Of a DNA stretch of 23,149 bases, positions 13,999-20,812 are shown piece after piece (position 1 is the stretch's first letter; every line of letters begins with the position of its first letter). Under the pieces are notes generated by a model that saw only the letters and a program-made list of their open reading frames with translations, searched no databases and was not told the origin of the DNA. The stretch comes from Streptomycetales bacterium. GTDB taxonomy: Bacteria > Actinomycetota > Actinomycetes > Prado026. The stretch lies in the NCBI GenBank assembly GCA_025361995.1, contig JANYIP010000191.1:1-23149 (forward strand), read 5' to 3'. The position numbers and the translations under genes are program-made.

Positions 13999-14784
13999 TT
14001 AGAGCTGGTGAGGCCACTGTGGCGTTGTCGACAACGCGCCCGAGCCGTCGATGCCGAGTGCCTCGTAGCCGGGGACTGCTGACACCACCTCAGCCCACCC
14101 GTCCGCCGCCACGAAAGCCGCGGTGGCCAGGACATCCGCCCACTCGAGCGACGGGCCGACGACGGTGACCGACAGCCAGCCGCCCACGACCGCAGCCCCG
14201 CTGCGGGGGTCGTACAGGTGCGCTCCACGCGCGGCCGTCCCGCTGGTCGCCACTGCGCCGCCCGCGCACGTCACCGTCGCGGAGACGGCGCCTGCGTCGC
14301 GCGGGTCCTGGATCCCCACGGTGAATGGGATTCCGCTGGGCGTCACGACCATCACGTCGCCCCCGGCGTTCACGCACCAGTCGACGGCAGGACCCGGTGT
14401 GCCCGGGCCGGCCTCGACCAGGTGGCGTACAGCCCGTTCGACGGCCCATCCCTTGACCAGCCCCGAGGGGTCCCAGCAGCCATCAGGCCTGGTCGCGTCG
14501 AAGCGACCGCCGGTGACGGCCCGAGCGCGCTCGCACCGGGCGGCCACGGCACGTACCTCGTCCGAGGCGTCGCCCACCTGCAGCTCGCCCCGGATGATGC
14601 GACTGATCGCACTGCCCGGCCGGTACGGGGAGAACTCGGCATCCACCGCGCGCAGCTCGTCAAAGAGCGCCTCGACCGCATCGGCGGCGGCGGCGGAGTC
14701 GGCGCCGGAACCCCGGGCGAGGACGCTGACCGGCAGCCCCATGATCTGCTCGACCCAGCTGCGCTTGGACGCGGGTGAGTCCAC
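13999..14784 (-). CDS. apbE: FAD:protein FMN transferase (ApbE family)
   Basis: This 261-residue ApbE-family enzyme transfers FMN from FAD to a Thr or Ser of partner flavoproteins. Visible motifs are AEFSPYRPGSAISRI (about 49-63), GRFDATRPDGCWDPSGLVKG followed by WA (about 93-113), VNAGGDV (about 138-144), GAHLYDPRSG (about 187-196) and EWADVLATAA (about 214-223), whose Asp is the usual metal ligand. No lipobox or clear signal peptide is seen at the chosen GTG 14784, so a cytoplasmic enzyme is possible, although the start is uncertain and MGLPVSVL further in is an alternative. The product encoded two genes downstream carries the matching flavinylation motif. The EamA gene ends 11 bp upstream, suggesting one operon. 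Confidence 0.9.
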   Translation of the reverse strand: MDSPASKRSWVEQIMGLPVSVLARGSGADSAAAADAVEALFDELRAVDAEFSPYRPGSAISRIIRGELQVGDASDEVRAVAARCERARAVTGGRFDATRPDGCWDPSGLVKGWAVERAVRHLVEAGPGTPGPAVDWCVNAGGDVMVVTPSGIPFTVGIQDPRDAGAVSATVTCAGGAVATSGTAARGAHLYDPRSGAAVVGGWLSVTVVGPSLEWADVLATAAFVAADGWAEVVSAVPGYEALGIDGSGALSTTPQWPHQL

Positions 14785-14795
14785 AGTCGTGGAGC

Positions 14796-15728
14796 CTACG
14801 TCCCCGCCTCGAGCGGTGCGGTCGAGGTGGGAGCCCGGGCAGGTGACAGCTGTCGAGGCCTCCTGGTGGAGAGCCAGCTCCCGAGGAGTACCAACGGGAA
14901 TCCGACCGCGATGCCTGCGGTGAAGTGCTCCCCCAGCACGCTGACGCCGAGCGCGACCGCGACTGCCGGGTTGACGAACGTGATCACGGTCGCCCGGACC
15001 GGGCCGATCTCGGCGATCAGCGCGAAGAACAGGAGGAACGCGGTGGCCGTGCAGATCAGAGCCAGGGCGAGCACCGACAGGACCACGGTCCCCTTCGGCC
15101 AGGCGCGCGGTCGGGAGAACACGGCTGCCGGGGCGTACACGACGGCAACACCTGTCAGCGACACGGCGATGACGGCGAGGGTCGGGACTTCGCTCAGACG
15201 TCGCGCGGCGATGATCGGGGCGGTCGCGTAGCCGACTGACACCAGCAGGATCTCGACCACCGAGATCAGGGAGGCGCCCGAACCGAGGTCGAGCCCGACC
15301 ACGGCGCCGACACCGGTGATCCCGACGATGAGCCCGAGCAACCGGGAGCCGCTGACTGCTGAGGCGTCTCCGAGACGCCAGCTGACCAGCGTGCCGATGA
15401 GCGGGACAGTGGCGATGAGCAGCCCAGCCAAGCTGCTCGTCATGTGTCGCTCGGCGTCGCCGACCAGGAACCACGGGAGCGCGATCTCCAGGGCCGCGAA
15501 GGCGATCAGCGGCCGCCAGTGTGCCAGCGCCGGCCGGACCATCCCGCGGCGCAGCGCGATCGGGAGCAGGACGGCTGCGGCGATCGCGGTCCGGGCGAAG
15601 ACCAGGAAGGACGGCGTCAGGTCCTCGAGCGCAACCTTGATCAGCAGGTATGGGATCCCCCAGATGACCGACATGGCCGCGAAGAGCACGAGCCCGCGGC
15701 GGGACAGCCCACCAGTGCCCTGCGCCAC
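14796..15728 (-). CDS. EamA/DMT-superfamily transporter
   Basis: This 310-residue protein has about ten hydrophobic segments in two homologous halves, as in the drug/metabolite transporter superfamily with two EamA repeats. The first repeat begins LFAAMSVIWGIPYLLIKVAL and contains LTPSFLVFARTAIAA. The second contains LLFFALIAEIGPVRATVITFVNP and ALGVSVLGEHFT, a typical EamA ending. The substrate cannot be assigned; amino acids, nucleotides, riboflavin-like compounds and other metabolites are all known in the superfamily. GTG 15728 is preceded by GAGGAGGAC. It is the first gene of a probable EamA-apbE-reductase-FMN_bind operon, so transport linked to flavin is tempting but unproven. It diverges from the GcvT-like gene. 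Confidence 0.9.
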   Translation of the reverse strand: MAQGTGGLSRRGLVLFAAMSVIWGIPYLLIKVALEDLTPSFLVFARTAIAAAVLLPIALRRGMVRPALAHWRPLIAFAALEIALPWFLVGDAERHMTSSLAGLLIATVPLIGTLVSWRLGDASAVSGSRLLGLIVGITGVGAVVGLDLGSGASLISVVEILLVSVGYATAPIIAARRLSEVPTLAVIAVSLTGVAVVYAPAAVFSRPRAWPKGTVVLSVLALALICTATAFLLFFALIAEIGPVRATVITFVNPAVAVALGVSVLGEHFTAGIAVGFPLVLLGSWLSTRRPRQLSPARAPTSTAPLEAGT

Positions 15729-15754
15729 GTCGTCCTCCTCGTGCTCCGAACGGG

Positions 15755-15809
15755 TTCGTTCCTGAGTTGCAGATCAGTAAGGTAGCCGTCGGCCGGGCTG
15801 CTGCAGCCC
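15755..15809. promoter_or_regulatory. Candidate promoter and hairpin ahead of the GcvT-like gene
   Basis: TTCGTT (15755-15760) and TAAGGT (15778-15783) are 17 bases apart and could form a plus-strand promoter with a start near 15790. Just after it, GGGCTG-CTG-CAGCCC (15795-15809) forms a small hairpin in the leader of the GcvT-like mRNA. Confidence 0.35.
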
Positions 15810-15843
15810 AGCCTTCCCACCCACGTACGACAGAGGATGCGCG

Positions 15844-16941
15844 ATGACCGAGCCCGTCAGGTCCGTACTTCACGACGTCCAGGAAGCCCGCGGGGCGACC
15901 TTCCGTGACGACGACGGCTGGCTCTGGACGATGAGCTTCGGCGATGGCCTCGCGGGGTACGAGGCGATCCGGAACGGCGTCGCGATCTGGGACGTGTACC
16001 CGCTGGTGAAGTGGGACGTCACCGGGCCGGACGCGACCGCCGCCATCCAGACGGTGTTCACCGGTGACCTCGGCACCCAGGTGGTCGGCCAGGTGAAGTA
16101 CGGCGCCTTCGTCAACGACGACGGCACGATCGTGGACGACGGCACCGTCTTCAAGCACGCCGACGACCACTACTGGGTGCTGACGAACACCTCCGGCTTC
16201 GGGCAGTACTGGGCGTCGCAGACCCACGGCCTGGACTACGCAGCCGCGAACCGGACCCACGAGATGCCGCTGCTGTCGTGCCAGGGGCCGCGCTCGCGCG
16301 AGGTGCTGCAGGCGCTGACCGGCACCGACCTGGGCGCGCTCGGCTACTTCCGCTTCTTCCCCGAGCCGGTCGTCGTTGCGGGTGTGCGGACGACGCTGAT
16401 GCGGACCGGCTTCAGCGGCGAGCTCGGCTTCGAGATGATCCCTGAGCGCGACGGCGCCGTGGAGCTGTGGAACCGGCTCGAGGCCGCCGGCGCAGTCCCG
16501 ATCGGTCTCGACACCATCGAGCCGGCCCGGATCGAGGCCGGCCTGATCATCTACGGCACCGACTACACCCCCGGCCAGGACACGCCCTTCGACGTGTCGC
16601 TGGACCGGATGGTGGCGCTGCGCGGCGATGCCGCGTTCGTCGGGAGGGACCGGCTGACCGCGGTCGCCGCGGCGCCGCCCAAGCGGCTGAAGACGTTGCT
16701 GCTGAACGGGTCCGAGCTGCCGGAGGTCGGCGCCGACGTGGTCGACGGCGCCCTGGTCGTCGGCACTTTGTCCAGCCGTGTCGTGAGTCCTGAGTTCGGC
16801 CCGATCGGGCTGGCGATGCTGGCTACCGAGGTGTCGGCCGACGGCACGCAGCTGGCCGTGGCCGGCGGGGCCGGGACTGTCGCGGCGACCGTCGGGCCGC
16901 TGTCCATCAAGGACCCGGACAAGAAGCGGCCCCGCACCTAG
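15844..16941 (+). CDS. Aminomethyltransferase-fold (GcvT-like) folate-dependent enzyme
   Basis: This 365-residue protein has the folate-binding fold of glycine-cleavage T-protein: GVAIWDVYPLVKWDVTGPDA (about 45-64), YGAFVNDDGTIVDDGTVFK (about 86-104, with the Asp pair at 98-99 where GcvT has its catalytic Asp), RTGFSGELGFEM (about 187-198) and IGLDTIEPARIEAGL (about 220-234), followed by a C-terminal barrel. No glycine-cleavage partners (gcvP, gcvH) are near, so a different tetrahydrofolate-dependent demethylation or one-carbon transfer, as known for DmdA-type or methoxy-aromatic demethylases of this superfamily, is as likely as glycine cleavage. The ATG at 15844 follows AGAGGA. Substrate unassigned. 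Confidence 0.85.
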   Translation: MTEPVRSVLHDVQEARGATFRDDDGWLWTMSFGDGLAGYEAIRNGVAIWDVYPLVKWDVTGPDATAAIQTVFTGDLGTQVVGQVKYGAFVNDDGTIVDDGTVFKHADDHYWVLTNTSGFGQYWASQTHGLDYAAANRTHEMPLLSCQGPRSREVLQALTGTDLGALGYFRFFPEPVVVAGVRTTLMRTGFSGELGFEMIPERDGAVELWNRLEAAGAVPIGLDTIEPARIEAGLIIYGTDYTPGQDTPFDVSLDRMVALRGDAAFVGRDRLTAVAAAPPKRLKTLLLNGSELPEVGADVVDGALVVGTLSSRVVSPEFGPIGLAMLATEVSADGTQLAVAGGAGTVAATVGPLSIKDPDKKRPRT

Positions 16942-16964
16942 CCTCCGCGCGGCGGTGCTCCGGC

Positions 16965-17123
16965 TCAACGCGAGAGCAGGGAGCGCCAGCGACGCTCCTC
17001 GCTGCGCTCGCGCTCACCGAGGTCGCGCGAGTCCTTGCCCAGCCCGCCGACACCGAGGCCGCCGAGGATCGCCAGGACCCAGGAGCCACCGAAGAAGATC
17101 ACCACGAACGCCGTTGTACTCAT
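16965..17123 (-). CDS. Small single-helix membrane protein
   Basis: This 52-residue protein has one transmembrane helix (about 5-28, FVVIFFGGSWVLAILGGLGVG) and a highly charged cytoplasmic-type tail (KDSRDLGERERSEERRWRSLL). It was not recognised as a named family. The ATG at 17123 has no clear ribosome-binding site, and an in-frame ATG four codons earlier (17135) is possible. It converges with the GcvT-like gene 23 bp away and diverges from the GlxA-type regulator. A clean hydrophobic/charged partition makes it more likely a gene than noise. Confidence 0.55.
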   Translation of the reverse strand: MSTTAFVVIFFGGSWVLAILGGLGVGGLGKDSRDLGERERSEERRWRSLLSR

Positions 17124-17181
17124 GGCAGTAATCATCCGGCCCGCGATATGAGGCCACGAGTGGCAGAGATGACAGGTCTCA

Positions 17182-17216
17182 TCGACATACTGCCAACCGG
17201 GGTGCATAGTGGGCTC
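17182..17216 (+). promoter_or_regulatory. Promoter giving a leaderless GlxA-type regulator mRNA
   Basis: TCGACA (17182-17187) and CATAGT (17205-17210) are 17 bases apart, near the TTGACA/TATAAT type. Transcription would begin at or next to the GTG start codon at 17217, which has no Shine-Dalgarno sequence. Confidence 0.55.
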
Positions 17217-18173
17217 GTGCTGGAAAACGTGGCTGTCCTCGCGCTCGACGGTGTCGCCCCCTTCGAGCTGGGCGTGCTCTGCGAGGTGTTCGGCACCGAC
17301 CGGTCCGCCCAGGGCCTGCCGCGCTACGACTTCGCGATCTGCTCGCCGGGCGCCCGGCCGGTGCTGACGTCGGTGGGCTTCAGCCTCAGCCCGACGCACG
17401 ACCTCGACCGGCTCGAGGAGGCGGACCTGGTGGGGATCCCGGCTATGGGTACCGGTGTCGACGTACCGCCCGAGGTCACCGCGGCCATCGAGCGGGCCAT
17501 GGAGCGCGGCGCCTGGGTCGTCACGGTCTGCTCGGGGATCTTCGTCCTGCAACGGGCCGGACTGCTGGACGGCCGGCGCTGCACCACGCACTGGATGCAC
17601 GTGGACGAGCTGACCCGGCTGTGCCCGAGCGCCGTGGTCGACCCCGACGTCCTGTACGTCCAGGACGGCCGGCTCGTCACCAGTGCCGGGTCCGCCGCAG
17701 GCATCGACGCGTGCATGCACATCCTGCGGGCCGAGCACGGCACGCGCGTCGCCAACGCGGTCGCCCGGCGGATGGTGATCCCGCCGCACCGCGAGGGTGG
17801 CCAGCGGCAGTACGTCGAGACTCCGGTTGCCAGCGCGACCTGCGAGACCTTGGCGCCGCTGCTGTCGTGGATGCTCGAGCACCTGGCTGAGCCGCTGACC
17901 GTCGAGATGCTCGCCGCGCGCAGCAACACCTCGCCACGGACGTTCGCCCGACGGTTCCGGGCTGAGACGGGCACCACTCCGTACGCCTGGCTGACGTCCC
18001 AGCGTCTGCTGCTCGCCGAGCGACTGCTGGAGGACGGTGACGACGCGGTGGAGCGCGTCGCCGAGCGTGCCGGGTTCGGCACCGCAGCCGTGCTGCGACA
18101 CCACTTCACGGCGCACCGGCGGACGACTCCGCAGGCGTACCGCCGGGCCTTCCGCCGCTCGGCGGTGTCCTGA
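17217..18173 (+). CDS. GlxA-family AraC-type transcriptional regulator
   Basis: This 318-residue regulator joins a DJ-1/PfpI-like domain (about 1-175) to a C-terminal AraC helix-turn-helix pair (about 212-312). The first part has VAVLALDGVAPFELGVLCEVFG at its start and the elbow VTVCSGIFVLQRAGLLDGRR around Cys105, then TTHW and SAGSAAGIDACMHILRAEHG. The DNA-binding part has PLTVEMLAARSNTSPRTFARRF and a second helix pair ending in TTPQAYRRAF. Such proteins activate catabolic genes for amines, amino-acid derivatives or nicotinate, among others. GTG 17217 is chosen because the family starts here and a promoter ends exactly before it. The frame is open further upstream but with no family similarity. 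Target genes are not evident; the neighbouring GcvT-like gene is one candidate. Confidence 0.9.
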   Translation: MLENVAVLALDGVAPFELGVLCEVFGTDRSAQGLPRYDFAICSPGARPVLTSVGFSLSPTHDLDRLEEADLVGIPAMGTGVDVPPEVTAAIERAMERGAWVVTVCSGIFVLQRAGLLDGRRCTTHWMHVDELTRLCPSAVVDPDVLYVQDGRLVTSAGSAAGIDACMHILRAEHGTRVANAVARRMVIPPHREGGQRQYVETPVASATCETLAPLLSWMLEHLAEPLTVEMLAARSNTSPRTFARRFRAETGTTPYAWLTSQRLLLAERLLEDGDDAVERVAERAGFGTAAVLRHHFTAHRRTTPQAYRRAFRRSAVS

Positions 18174-18183
18174 TCGTCCCGGT

Positions 18184-18378
18184 CTAGCGCAACCGGGCCA
18201 GGATCGCCTCGGCCTCGCTCCGCTCGCTCGCGATCAGGTCGAGGGCGTCCCACAGGCCGCCGTCGGCCGGGTCCGTACCCATGATGCCGACAGCCCGGAC
18301 GATGAGGTGCTGGGCATCCCGGAGCAGGTCGACGCCACGGCGTGCCTGGGCCGTCCTGGCCGCAATCCTGATGCTCAT
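18184..18378 (-). CDS. Small hypothetical protein
   Basis: This 64-residue, probably helical protein was not recognised. It starts MSIRIAARTAQARRG and ends EAEAILARLR. Two amphipathic helices (about 5-35 and 43-64) are separated by a GTDPADGG turn. It has no membrane segment or signal peptide. The ATG at 18378 has only GGACGGAC nearby as a weak ribosome-binding site. It converges with the GlxA-type gene 10 bp away. It may be real, but support is limited to length, composition and placement between genes. Confidence 0.4.
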   Translation of the reverse strand: MSIRIAARTAQARRGVDLLRDAQHLIVRAVGIMGTDPADGGLWDALDLIASERSEAEAILARLR

Positions 18379-18469
18379 CGGTCGTCCGTCCGGTGTCGGG
18401 TGCTTCGGCGAGGGTGCGCCCTAGAGTGGTCTTGGACTGCTTCGGCACCTGGACGGGCGATGAACAGTT

Positions 18470-18513
18470 GCTTGTCCCGTGTTCATGTCCCACGCTGCCC
18501 TCGTTCACCCGGA
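18470..18513 (+). promoter_or_regulatory. PHO-box-like array upstream of GH26-like gene A
   Basis: Four 11-base units can be read: GCTTGTCCCGT, GTTCATGTCCC, ACGCTGCCCTC and GTTCACCCGGA. The two GTTCA units (18481 and 18503) are 22 bases apart, the 11-bp phasing typical of Streptomyces PhoP boxes (GTTCACC units). A 53-base stretch here (18466-18518) is identical at 47 positions to the region ahead of the second GH26-like gene. Confidence 0.6.
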
Positions 18514-18575
18514 TGGCCCAGCCCATGCGGTGGACGGCTGCACCAGGCAGCCACAGGGGAGAGTGGCGACTCACA

Positions 18576-19970
18576 GTGCGCAAGTCGGGGACGTTCGTAG
18601 GGAGTCGGCGGGGTCAGCTGACCCGGGCTGCCGGGGTGCTCGTCGTGGCCCCGTTGCTCGGGATCGGTACGTTCGCCGTGCCAGCTGCCGTCACTTCAGC
18701 CCCAGCAGCCTCGCCGGTCATGCCGACCACGTTGAGCTCGGCCACGGTGGACGTGTCCGCCGACACGTACGTCAACCCGTCGGCGGCGTCGGCGACAGCG
18801 GGCGACTCCTCGGTGCTGATGGCCGGCGACGAAGGCTTGGACGCCGCGAACGCGCCGGTGGCCGGCGCCGTCCTAGGTCGTGCCGCAGTGGCCGTGCCCG
18901 GTGCCGCGACGGTGATCAGCATTCCGGCGTCGGCGGTGCCAGCCGGTGCGGTCGTGTCCTTCGTCCTGACCTCGATCACTGGCGACCCCAGTGCCGTCGA
19001 GTTCGCGTCGAGCGAGTCCGCAGACCCGACAGAGCAGCCGCACCTCGTGATCAGCTACACCAGCAGGGCCGGCGGCTGCACGACGTCGGCCCTGCTGGTG
19101 CCCAGCTGCGGCGCGTACTTCGGCTCGACCGTCAACCCGGTCGGCACCGAGACCGGACCGCTCGATGCGCTGGCCCGCCAGGAGTCCGAGCTCGGCCGCA
19201 CCCTGGGCGTCGTGCACACGTACCACAAGGGTGCCCAGGACTGGCCGACGCCGGACGAGGTCGCCATGGTCAGCGACCCGGCCCGGCCGCGGCTGCTCAT
19301 GGTCAACTGGAAGCCCGAGGACGGCGCCACGTGGGCGCAGGTCGCCGGCGGTTCCTCCGACGCGCTGATCGACGGCACCGCCGGCCGGATCGTCAGCTGG
19401 CTTGGCGGGCGCCCGTTCTTCCTGTCCATCCACCACGAGCCGGAGAACGACCTCGGCGTCGACGGGTCCGGCGACACCCCGACCGACTACGTCGCGATGT
19501 ACCGGCACGTCGTCCAGCGGTTGCGCGTCGACGGCGTCAGCAACGCGGTGATGGTCTGGGACATGATGGGCTTCTCGGGCTGGGGCGACCAGGGGCTCTA
19601 CCCGGGTGACGACGTCGTGGACTGGATCGGGTACGACCCGTACAGCCACCGGGGCATGCCGCTGACGACCTTCGCGAACGACCCGGGGCGCAGCTTCCCC
19701 GGCTTCTACACCTGGGCCACCCAGACACACCCGGAGAAGCCGTTGATGCTGGCCGAGTTCGGGGTGGACGCACCGACCCCGACCGACCGCTCGGGCGTCT
19801 TCGACTCCTTCGCCGCCGACGCCGCGCAGCTGCCGGCGATCAAGGCGTACCTGTACTCCGACCACGACAACGACGCGGTGACGGGCACGAACGACTACTT
19901 CTTCGACGACGACCCCACCGTGCTGGCCTCAGCCCGCGCGGCCTTCGAGGACCCGTACTTCCTGCCCTAG
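18576..19970 (+). CDS. Secreted GH26-like glycoside hydrolase, paralogue A
   Basis: This 464-residue exported protein starts with a signal peptide (basic n-region, then GVLVVAPLLGIGTFAVPAAVTSA). A short beta-rich region follows (about 55-165) that looks like a reduced DNRLRE-type domain, since it begins VDVSADTYVNPS and ends PHLVISYT. The rest is a GH26-like (clan GH-A) barrel. It has HHEPEND with likely acid/base Glu288, then DWIGYDPYSH, and LMLAEFGVDA with likely nucleophile Glu394. GH26 enzymes cut beta-mannans and related beta-glycans; the substrate here is not determined. The GTG at 18576 is the start closest to the signal peptide, though its ribosome-binding site is weak and an upstream ATG is possible. 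The stop overlaps the convergent three-helix gene by 3 bases. It is closely related to the protein encoded at 20813-22360. Confidence 0.85.
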   Translation: MRKSGTFVGSRRGQLTRAAGVLVVAPLLGIGTFAVPAAVTSAPAASPVMPTTLSSATVDVSADTYVNPSAASATAGDSSVLMAGDEGLDAANAPVAGAVLGRAAVAVPGAATVISIPASAVPAGAVVSFVLTSITGDPSAVEFASSESADPTEQPHLVISYTSRAGGCTTSALLVPSCGAYFGSTVNPVGTETGPLDALARQESELGRTLGVVHTYHKGAQDWPTPDEVAMVSDPARPRLLMVNWKPEDGATWAQVAGGSSDALIDGTAGRIVSWLGGRPFFLSIHHEPENDLGVDGSGDTPTDYVAMYRHVVQRLRVDGVSNAVMVWDMMGFSGWGDQGLYPGDDVVDWIGYDPYSHRGMPLTTFANDPGRSFPGFYTWATQTHPEKPLMLAEFGVDAPTPTDRSGVFDSFAADAAQLPAIKAYLYSDHDNDAVTGTNDYFFDDDPTVLASARAAFEDPYFLP

Positions 19971-20173
19971 CCGTCCACCAAGTGGTGCCGTAGCCGGTAG
20001 CGCACGTCACGAGTTACCAGCAGGGGCACGTAGTCCCGGATCTTGGCTGGGTCGAACGCCTTGCGAACGACCTCGATCGCTTCACGGACGGCGTATGCGG
20101 GCACCTGGGGGAACTCGTCGCGGAGCTCGACCTCCGCGACCGCCAGATGGCGCGCTTCCTCGTCAGGGGTCAT
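19967..20173 (-). CDS. Small three-helix-bundle (DUF3562-like) protein
   Basis: This 68-residue cytoplasmic protein has a helix pattern that resembles the three-helix bundle dimerisation domain family seen in many actinobacteria: EFPQVPAYAVREAIEVVRKAF, then DPAKIRDYVPLLVTRDVRYRL. Members are short and of unknown role. The ATG at 20173 follows AGAAGG eight bases upstream. The frame is open further upstream, but that part has no family character. It ends in a short convergent overlap with GH26-like gene A and diverges from the cyclic-nucleotide-binding gene. Family assignment is from pattern memory and moderately certain. Confidence 0.65.
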   Translation of the reverse strand: MTPDEEARHLAVAEVELRDEFPQVPAYAVREAIEVVRKAFDPAKIRDYVPLLVTRDVRYRLRHHLVDG

Positions 20174-20249
20174 GAGGACAGCCTTCTCCGAAGACGGGTG
20201 GAACGGCAAGCAAACAACAGATGAAGAACCGCGCGATTCGTTGGCACCG

Positions 20250-20265
20250 GCCCGGCTATCCGGGC
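20250..20265. repeat. Small hairpin in the leader of the cyclic-nucleotide-binding gene
   Basis: GCCCGG (20250-20255) and CCGGGC (20260-20265) pair across CTAT. It lies in the 165-base gap between the three-helix gene and the cNMP gene. Nothing else distinct is seen in this gap. Confidence 0.5.
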
Positions 20266-20338
20266 AGGACGAAGGACGAAGCACTTCTGACTGCCCTACG
20301 GTTGCTGCTTCTCGAAGGCCTCAGGGAAGGACCCGCTC

Positions 20339-20701
20339 ATGAGCGTTCGTGGCCTGTTTCTCAACGCAGAGCGGACGTTGCAGCTCCAGGCTGGCGACCT
20401 CGTCTTCGCGGAAGGCGACGAGGGTCACCTGATGTACGGGGCGGTCGCCGGGCAGATCGCCTTTCGCAAAGATGGAGAAGAGATCGTCCGGATAGGTCGG
20501 GACGGGACCTTCGGCGAGCTGGACATCATCGACCACGCGCCGCGCAGCTTGGAAGCCGTGGCCGTCGAGCCGTCCACTGTGGGGATCATCGATGAGCGCG
20601 TCTTCCTGTATCTCGTGCACGAGACACCGATGTTCGCTCTGAACGTGATGCGCGCCCTGACAGCCCGGATCCGTGACCTGGACGCCCGTCGCACCCACTG
20701 A
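20339..20701 (+). CDS. Stand-alone cyclic-nucleotide-binding domain protein
   Basis: This 120-residue protein is essentially one cNMP-binding beta-barrel (about 12-120). It has LQLQAGDLVFAEGDEGHLMYGAV at the front and GTFGELDIIDHAPRSLEAVAVE where the phosphate-binding cassette lies (Gly59, Glu60, Arg69). That cassette normally binds the cyclic phosphate through Glu and Arg, so ligand binding is plausible. There is no DNA-binding, kinase or channel domain, unlike Crp/Fnr. ATG 20339 follows GGGAAGG. It sits between the two GH26-like genes and ends 45 bases before the second PHO-box-like array. Single-domain cNMP proteins are common in actinobacteria but poorly understood; the role is unknown. 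Confidence 0.85.
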   Translation: MSVRGLFLNAERTLQLQAGDLVFAEGDEGHLMYGAVAGQIAFRKDGEEIVRIGRDGTFGELDIIDHAPRSLEAVAVEPSTVGIIDERVFLYLVHETPMFALNVMRALTARIRDLDARRTH

Positions 20702-20750
20702 CCTGATGGGTCGTGGCTTTTGTCGGCATCTGGGCCGCTCGTGCAGAGTT

Positions 20751-20805
20751 GGTTGTCCTGCGTTCATGTGCCCCGCCGCCCTCGTTCACCCGGATGGCCT
20801 AGACC
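20751..20805 (+). promoter_or_regulatory. PHO-box-like array and -10 upstream of GH26-like gene B
   Basis: The 11-base units GGTTGTCCTGC, GTTCATGTGCC, CCGCCGCCCTC and GTTCACCCGGA run from 20751 to 20794, with the two GTTCA units (20762 and 20784) 22 bases apart. TAGACC at 20800-20805 could be the -10, giving a start at or next to the GTG at 20813. The array would then cover the -35 region, as PhoP sites usually do. Confidence 0.6.
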
Positions 20806-20812
20806 TTCCCCC

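Noticed and set aside
13999..16968. 989-codon open frame on the minus strand
   Set aside because: Only its last part (from about 14784) is a protein, ApbE. The rest is out of frame with the EamA gene and antisense to the GcvT-like gene.
20221..20595. Possible 124-codon gene before and across the cyclic-nucleotide-binding gene
   Set aside because: The first 40 residues look protein-like, but the frame then overlaps the well-supported cNMP gene in another frame and becomes Arg-rich; no ribosome-binding site.
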